Positions 57,391 to 64,000 of a stretch of DNA of 64,000 nucleotides are shown here, piece by piece. Position 1 is the stretch's first letter. Each line of letters starts with the position of its first letter. The notes under the pieces are model-generated. The model made no database searches. It was not told the origin of the DNA and saw nothing but the letters and a program-made list of their open reading frames with translations. This DNA is from Copromyces sp. CBS 386.78 (lineage: Eukaryota; Ascomycota; Sordariomycetes; Sordariales; Sordariaceae). The DNA lies in assembly GCA_030685235.1 (NCBI GenBank), contig MU839079.1, positions 310,001 through 374,000 on the forward strand, given 5' to 3'. The translations under genes and the position numbers were made by a program.

Positions 57391-57996
57391 TCTGATACTT
57401 TGGCTAGCCCGTGAGGTGTTTTCAACAAGACCTCATCATAGCAGTTGTTAATCGAGAGCTTGCAACGAATGAGGTGGGAAATGCGACCCGAGAACTTTAC
57501 AACATGAAAAGGTGAGTACGCAGGTTCTAGGCAACGGCCAGAATTGCAGATGACAGTGAAGAAAGTATGGAATGAGATGGGGGAATTGGATCAATGGCGT
57601 TGTCGCCTTGACCGTGCTGTGCTGGCAACCAGATACTGTCTGATTTGGCGGGTGACAGCCGAGTCCGTCAAAGCCCCAGGTCCATACATATCTCCTCCTC
57701 CATGGCCGCGAGTAACGCAATACGTAGAGATGGCTTTCACATTCTCATTGGCCTACGATTATGGCCCATCGAGTCCCGCGGACATGACCGCTAACGAGCA
57801 ATGCAACCCTCCTTGCCACTCACAGTGCGACCACGCCCCTTTCAGAACTGTTGTAGCGAAGGGACTGGAGAACCCATCGACCGATCTGTTGAACCCATTT
57901 AAGCCGGCAGACTGGTATCATGATTCCTCTTCAAGCTTTTTTCCTTTTCATTTTCATTTTTTTCCTTGGGTCCTTGTGTTCCGATTCAGCGACAAG
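57391..57996. promoter_or_regulatory. Shared divergent promoter region of the NLR-like gene and the unknown protein gene
   Basis: Six hundred bases separate the two head-to-head starts. A T/C-rich block (57925-57965) precedes the 57997 ATG and is likely its leader. The frame of the unknown protein is open upstream to 57544 but reads as leader. Co-regulation is inferred from arrangement only. Confidence 0.4.
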
Positions 57997-58935
57997 ATGG
58001 AACAACAGTACAGCAGCAACAGCAATATCAGCAGTGACGACGACCAAAACGAAAGAGAGGCGGCAATAGGTCAGGGGGGTGAAGACAGCCAAGACGAATA
58101 TGGTAACGAGGCCAATATGTACGACGTGACCATCGACCTGGGGAAGACTGGTGAGCCGGGCAGCGGTTACCACACGAGAAACAATCCAGCAGCACCATTC
58201 CAGCGAGAAGGCGTGGTGGAGCGCCGTGGTATCATGGAGGTTCGATGCCGATCCCGCGAGGTCGTCCATGGACGGATAGAGCCCGGTGTTGGCAAATATG
58301 CCACCCTGTTGGTCTACGATGTCAGCTTCGAGACTGTCAAGAAGTCACGGCGCGTTACCTGGGTCAAGGTCGAGTTCAATTTCGCCAGCAGCGTAGTAGA
58401 CAACAGCCAGATGCCCGAAATATGGTCGATAGCGCCAGCCGGCACAGTCACTTTACTCCAGTCCAGTCAGGAAGAAACGGTCCGCACACTGGGCAAACTG
58501 ACGGCGGGGACACCGGAGCTGCTTGCCAACGTCAACGCATCCATCGAGCGGGAAAAAGCAGTCACCAAGACGACTAGCGACTCTGCTCGGGTGATCGGCA
58601 TCACTACGTGTGACGAATTTGGCCAGCAGGTGGGCGCGAGTTGGATCATGGAGGAGAACAAGGCTCTCAAGTCGGGGGTGCCGAGCCTTCTCCGGTGTGT
58701 GATGTTGGTCAGGCGCAGAGACAATAGGCGGTTCGAGTGCAATGTGTCCATCAACGCAAAGACAGACTGGAAGACGGAACTTGGCCGGTTGGTGGGCTCG
58801 ACAACTGAGACAGACGACCCGGTCTACTTCGATCCGCAACTGCCTCCGTTCAGCAGGCTGCGAAAAGTCGACGAGTACGACCTGGCCAACCTATCGTCTG
58901 TCGACCTGGACGTACTTGCCGAAATTCGGTTCTAG
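57997..58935 (+). CDS. Protein of unknown function, fungal NLR-neighbour type
   Basis: Single exon, 312 residues from ATG 57997 (MEQQYSSNSNISSDDDQNER). The N-terminal 60 residues are acidic and disordered. The remainder looks like a beta-rich folded domain with VSFETVKKSRRVTWVKVEFN, PEIWSIAPAGTVTL, GQQVGASWIMEENKALKSG and VPSLLRCVMLVRRRDNRRFE. Alternating hydrophobic strands and the WIMEENKALKSGVP segment recall conserved uncharacterised fungal proteins often found beside NLR or HET genes; I cannot name the family. The C-terminus ends in a Leu-rich acidic segment (DLANLSSVDLDVLAEIRF). No signal peptide, membrane segment or catalytic motif seen. Its position between an NLR-like gene and a protease gene makes it a candidate substrate or effector, by inference only. 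Confidence 0.75.
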   Translation: MEQQYSSNSNISSDDDQNEREAAIGQGGEDSQDEYGNEANMYDVTIDLGKTGEPGSGYHTRNNPAAPFQREGVVERRGIMEVRCRSREVVHGRIEPGVGKYATLLVYDVSFETVKKSRRVTWVKVEFNFASSVVDNSQMPEIWSIAPAGTVTLLQSSQEETVRTLGKLTAGTPELLANVNASIEREKAVTKTTSDSARVIGITTCDEFGQQVGASWIMEENKALKSGVPSLLRCVMLVRRRDNRRFECNVSINAKTDWKTELGRLVGSTTETDDPVYFDPQLPPFSRLRKVDEYDLANLSSVDLDVLAEIRF

Positions 58936-59110
58936 GCGCCCTCCGGCTCAGCTTGTGATGGCGATTGGGCACGGGAGGGGAAGGACGCTGCGAAGAGATA
59001 AGTCATAATGGCGGGGACGGGGCAGGCCCGAATGGTCAGTCAGACGAAATGTCCCACGTCAACCCAGAAGCTACTGCCCGCTTTTCATGATACTTGCACC
59101 TTCTCAATCA

Positions 59111-59152
59111 GCAAAGTGGAAGGAGTGTGCAAGCAAAGTGGAAGGAGTGTGC
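59111..59152. repeat. Short tandem duplication
   Basis: A 20-base sequence beginning GCAAAGTGGAAGG occurs twice with a 22-base period (59111-59130 and 59133-59152) in the intergenic region upstream of the protease gene. Confidence 0.9.
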
Positions 59153-59761
59153 ATGCCTGGAGCGGGGAATGCAACACACCGGGTGTCGCAGGGCGGAGTT
59201 GGAAGGAGCCTGACGCACTGGGAAAAACGAGCAGATGAGGAAGGAGGAGGCCAAAGACAGCGTGACCAAGGAAGGAAGCATTCAAATGGGAGAAGGAGGT
59301 CGGTGCGAATTGTCTGCGCAGTTTCTGTTACTACTGTATGATTGGATGCCTTGTTGTTTTTGTTGCACACAGTAATCTTGCACGGTGTCAGCTTCGCCAG
59401 ATTCGTGCAGGAGGTTGTTTAATTGCTTACCACACATCCCGCGTTACATCCAACACCCCCAAGCACGTACACGCGATACCTCTCCTCAGTCGCCAGGTTG
59501 ATTGAATCCCCTTGCCCAACTGAGATGAACAGCAAGCAAGCATGTCAAAAGTCCGGGGCTCAATGGCAGAGGCTCAGCCTTAGCCTCGCCCTGATGAGTC
59601 GACGACCGACCGATACTGATACCATACCATGAATTCGTGATTTCATCCTCCCAAAATCTTACTCTTCGTCTTTGTCTCTGTCCCACTTCTTCCATCATCA
59701 CCAGACTTCATACATCTTCTCTCTGCGTCGTGACCGTGTTCTTCATTCCCAGAGCCGAAGG

Positions 59762-62700
59762 ATGCGGCTCAGCAAAGACACAATGGAACGCGATTTTGAA
59801 CCAGCTCCCCTACCTCGGACCGGCACAGGCGCCGAGGTGGAGGAAGACTCTGACTCTGACGATGAGGACAACAACGAGGAACAACTCAAAAACACTCTCA
59901 AAGATGCACTATCCGACATCATTGACGGCAAGGTCTCTTTCACGCCCGAGAATTCCCAGTCGTTGGCCAATTTCGACCGACAGTATGGAGGGATCCTCCT
60001 CCATCCTCCCGAAAAGGGTTCGAATGTCTTGCATCTGCTCGTAACACAGACGGAGCTGCGCAAGCCGGAGCCCGAACTACTTGGCCACTTCGTTACCTAC
60101 CTCGTCAAGCATGGTAACGAGCTTCTAGAAACACAAGACGGGGAGGGATGTACGCCACTGATCCGCGCTATCTCCGCCAAGAAGAAAAGGGAACGGAAAG
60201 ACGAACGCATGGCAGAGTGGATGATTAACGCTCATCCCAATATCGGTCCCATACTTGCCATTAGCGACCGGCAAAACCAAAACTGTATTCATGCCGCCGT
60301 CCTGAAACGGCGCAGACAGTATCTTCCTCGACTGATCAAGGAGGCCAGTCCCACAACCGTTGCTGCGAAGGACTCATCGGGCAACACGCCATTGCACTAT
60401 GCAGTACAATACGATATCTGTTATGGTCAGAAATGGCTAGGTATCATCGAAGAGCTTGCGAAGAAGAGTGAAAAAGCTGTGCCCAAGGGAAGCGAAGAAG
60501 CTGTTCCGGACCTAAACGAGGACGGATTGTCGCCATACTTTACCACATCAAGACTCGGAAACAGAACACCACGTCAGGGGACAAGGACCGCAACAAGGAG
60601 AAAGGGGGAGGCGAGGTTCCCAATAACCAGAAATCCCCTCAAGGGAAGACTGAGTTTCCGAGGTTTAATCCGAAATCAGTGTTTCTTACCCCCGACACAG
60701 TACCGCGACCTAACCGTCCCCCCAAGACAGAAATGCAATCAAGGTCACGCATACAGGAAGCCCCACGGCCTAGCGATAGCATAGGGCTAGCAGTGTTGGG
60801 CGGTCTTCCACCTATTCCACCAGATGGGCCACAAGAGAATGGATCGGCCATAACGACGACCAGTGCAGCTGATCAGAAATCTGGAGGCTACAAGAAGTCG
60901 ACCAAAGAGCAGGAGACTTCCCGTGCTGATGAGGACATTTCCAAGAGGGTCGAGCAGTTCCTCAAGCTACACTACCTACGTAATCGCAGCGAACAGCAGT
61001 GCTCAACCATTTTATACAGTCGCCAGCTGACTCCAGGTATGTTTAGGCATTGAAAACTCCATAATTTCGTGTCAAGACTGTTGCGATCGCGTAATGAAAC
61101 TGACACAGTCCACTGTCGACTACATATATGGCAAAATCTGAGACTGCTTTGCTAACTAGTGCTTCAGGGCTCGAAGATCAGCTATTGAACTTTGATCTAT
61201 TCGAAAGGGCTAATATGACCGAGGATGACTTTGGAAAGCTCATAGACACCCTCAAGTTCCACGAGTTCCTTCAGTATATTGCCATCCCGAAGATGCGCAT
61301 TTCCGAGTCTCAATCCCCCACAGACGAGAAAACAGATCGGGATGAGCAAGGCGGGCGCACGGATCTGTCCTTGGTCTTCGATGAGCTGCGGTCCAGCAAA
61401 GGTGTCAAACGGGTGCTTAAGGTAGTTGTGGATGACTCATCATCCCCACCGCATAGCGACGAGACGATCGAGAACTCTCTTAAAAATCTGGGGGTGGAGA
61501 TTTGGGACTGGAAAAGGCTTGACATCTGTTCCGAGGTCATCTACAATGCAGCACCTAAAGTTCGGGAGGTCCATCTATATTCGACCGGTAACAATGCTGT
61601 GCTCAGGAGTTGGAGTGACCACGGTGGTCTCAGAAAGCTTGAGAACTTGGAGAAGGTGCATGTAGAGGTCAAACAGGTACGTCTTGGATATTCATCATCC
61701 TAACACGCTGTACAATCACCATTCTCAAATGCTCCACTGTGATTGCTAACGTCTAACATGGCAAGGGTATCGAGACAACCAAGCGTACCAAGCAATACGT
61801 GGAAGAATTCAAGAGACGTATGAGAGACGTTTTACCTCATGTGGTGCTGACCGTACAGGAACCGAAGCTTCAGCCAAAGAAGCTGGCAAATCAGGGCGCG
61901 ATGAGCGCGAGTGCTGGACCGACCCCACCAATGGACAAAAATGACTGGATTGATTGTATGAAGAACTTCCGGAAATTGCTCTACACTGCGGAGAGTAATC
62001 ATGGCAATAAGAAGAAGACCTGGGAGAGTATCGAGACGCAAATCAAGATTGCTCTTATTGATGACGGCGTGGATATTGCGCGACTGAGCCCAGGTACCGC
62101 CAGGTTGGAGGGTGGGCGGACGTTTTGCTCAAGGGATGAGACCAAGCACATGTACCATCCATATTACGCATCCGCCACCGGACATGGAACTCTCATGGCG
62201 CAAAGCATCCATGAGATCTGTCCATCGGCTCGATTATTTGTTCTGAGGCTAGAAGATCACCGTTCAGTCGACGGACATGCTCGGCAAATGACTGCCAAAA
62301 GCGCCGCTAAGGTATGCCTACTCAACTTCTTCGTCGTGTTGTGGGGTTTGAGTCCAAAACTATTACCGAACAAATGCTAACTTGTGAACAATGACAGGCG
62401 ATCCACGCAGCCATCGAAAGAGACGTCCACATCATCTCAATGTCCTGGACCATCGATGTCAAGGATAGTGACCCCAGCGGCAGCGCCCTAGATAGAGCGG
62501 TAAAGGCGGCTGCTGAGAAAGGCATCCTCATGTTCTGTTCCGCCAGTGATAAGGGGGCAAATGCTCAGTACACCTACCCAGCCAAGGCCACAACCAACAT
62601 CTTCAAGATTGGTGCTGCCAAAGACTCGGGCGCTGTGGACGAATGGGTAGGGGACCAGAGCCTCATTGACTTCACCTTTCCTGGGAACAAGGTGGATTTG

Positions 62701-63033
62701 GAAGGCAACCAGGTATCCGGATCATCTGTCGCCACAGCTTATGCTGCTGGCTTGGCTGCTCTCATCCTGTACTGCGTTCAGGTGCGACTTTATCTGACAG
62801 ACGATGATGAAGAGAAGAAGACGAAGGTCAGAGAGCAGTTCGAGGCATTGAGGAAGCACGACAAAATGTTTGAGACACTCAAGCACACGATCGGCACTAC
62901 TGAAGGGAGTGGTTACAAGTTCGTTCAGGTGCGGGCCATATTTGGAGATGCTCGCAACAAGCAGGACAAGAACCCTGACAGATTGCTGGAAGTGATTGCA
63001 AGAACTGGAGAGAAACTTTGCGCGCGGGTGTGA
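59762..63033 (+). CDS. Ankyrin-subtilisin (peptidase S8) protein, with apparent frameshift
   Basis: Four exons, 59762-61036, 61168-61676, 61766-62311 and 62398-63033. The N-terminal part has an acidic start and about three to four ankyrin-like units (LHLLVTQTELRKPEPELLGH, EGCTPLIRAISAKKK, GNTPLHYAVQYD). At 60536-60544 the frame changes by one base: the ankyrin end NEDGLSPYF is in one frame and YHIKTRKQ in another, and all later exons follow the second frame. The S8 domain near the C-terminus has the Asp site ALIDDGVD, the His site GHGTLMA and the Ser site GSSVATAYAAGLA. The oxyanion region reads SASDKG. Introns are canonical with CTAAC-type branch sites. About 988 residues are implied if the locus is read as one gene. 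ATG 59783 (MERDFEP) has a better context than 59762. No secretion signal, so probably cytosolic. Confidence 0.78.
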
Positions 63034-63943
63034 AGGAGAGATATTGATGGTCACCTTTCATGTTCGTCTCATCATGTTCCATACCTTGATCTTCATAGGC
63101 AAGAATACTCACCTGAAGCTTGGACACACTACGGCGCAAAGCAAGCTACAATCATGATTCATGACCAAAAAACCATGTCAACAATTCCCTATATCGCAAA
63201 CACTGACATGTGAATCAAGCTTTGGATGCGTCCCAGGTCAAGTACCCTATTGATTGAGATACAAGCCATCTTCTCCCCTCACAGATAAACCACGAGCTTG
63301 TGTCAATTCCTATCCACACTAATCGTTGCATCCAAGCTCATCTATAACATGTCGTCAATGGCCACCAACGTACATCCAACTCACACATCTTGACAATTTC
63401 TCTGTAAAAGAAATACACCTTTCAGCGTTCTTCAGCCATTCCAGCCAACCACCCACTCTTCGTGGCAACCATCACACTCCATATCGCCCGCCCCTTTGCC
63501 TCTGACTCCACAACCCAAACACACCTGCCATGAAAACACACATGATCAGCTGCGTAACCAGTAACAAGCACCTGGAGCTCGCTGACTACGCAGGCTTGCC
63601 GCAGAAGAGCACCGGGATTGGGATACAAATACCCGTCATGACAAAGTTAAGTATCTGGGGGCGAGCATAGGTAGGTGTCACCGTGTTGTTCACCGTTTCC
63701 TAACACTCTCATCACCATAGAAGCACAGCATAAGGTATCTTTCCTAGACTGTACATTACCGCGGTCAGGTTGGTACCTACCTAGCATCAAGAGTGTTGTC
63801 CACCAAAGGTTGAGCAGATGAAGCAGGTCCTCTTTCCTCACATGGCATGCGTCTTCAACGCGCCTTCAATTTTAATTGAGGAGGAGGCCGAACCGAGCAG
63901 AGAAAAAAAAGAAAAAAAACAGGAACGACCAGCGGGTTCCACC
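63034..63943. other. Intergenic region at the right end
   Basis: About 900 bases, moderately AT-rich; no supported gene or repeat. A purine-rich A tract lies at about 63900-63920. Confidence 0.4.
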
Positions 63944-64000
63944 ATGCTGACGGAGTCTTCCTTCCAAGTCCTCCTTCCCCACATGACATCCCTCCTCAAC
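63944..64000 (+). CDS. Possible start of a gene running off the window
   Basis: An ATG in a good context (CCACCATGC) opens 19 codons, MLTESSFQVLLPHMTSLLN, to the window edge. Too short to identify. Confidence 0.25.
   Translation, partial: MLTESSFQVLLPHMTSLLN

Noticed and set aside
57544..57996. 151-codon N-terminal extension of the unknown 312-residue protein
   Set aside because: It is Phe/His/Cys-rich with T/C-rich DNA typical of a leader, and the ATG at 57997 begins a normal acidic disordered N-terminus.

Overview
The window is nuclear DNA of a filamentous ascomycete. Genes have short GT-AG introns (about 50-130 bases) with CTAAC/CTGAC-like branch sites, compact intergenic spaces, CT- and CA-rich leaders, and typical Sordariomycete proteins (CFEM, HET, NLR-like, MUS81, Old Yellow Enzyme). 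Base composition, GGTAC/TAGG microsatellites and protein style suggest Sordariaceae (Neurospora/Sordaria group). That placement is inference; no marker gene was compared. Most genes below were built by joining exons by eye, so exon ends are predictions.

0-44 kb is mainly housekeeping DNA. It holds F-actin capping protein beta (partial), ALG12 mannosyltransferase, a nucleoside-phosphorylase-like protein, a small secreted cysteine-rich protein, a family X DNA polymerase, a MOB2-type kinase activator, PRMT1-type arginine methyltransferase, phosphoacetylglucosamine mutase, MUS81 nuclease, riboflavin synthase, a GT17 glycosyltransferase, a CFEM GPI-anchored protein, pyroglutamyl peptidase I, a YqjM-type ene reductase, methionyl-tRNA synthetase, a BTB protein and a second small secreted protein. 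Three short non-autonomous DNA transposons (MITEs) lie in intergenic DNA at 6.1, 31.8 and 41.2 kb, and a degenerate short repeat family lies at 17.1-17.7 kb.

44-63 kb looks like an accessory self/non-self recognition island. It holds a HET-domain protein, an 89-residue orphan, a large NLR-like protein (alpha/beta-hydrolase-like N-terminus, degenerate NTPase, about 17 ankyrin repeats, C-terminal ZZ-like zinc finger) and, divergent from it, a conserved-looking protein of unknown function followed by an ankyrin-subtilisin protease gene with an apparent one-base frameshift. In fungi HET, NLR and subtilase proteins are linked to allorecognition and regulated cell death, so this block is the most likely place for an undescribed system. 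The NLR-like protein has lost the expected hydrolase serine and the P-loop lysine.

No rRNA, tRNA, CRISPR array or intact transposase gene was recognised.
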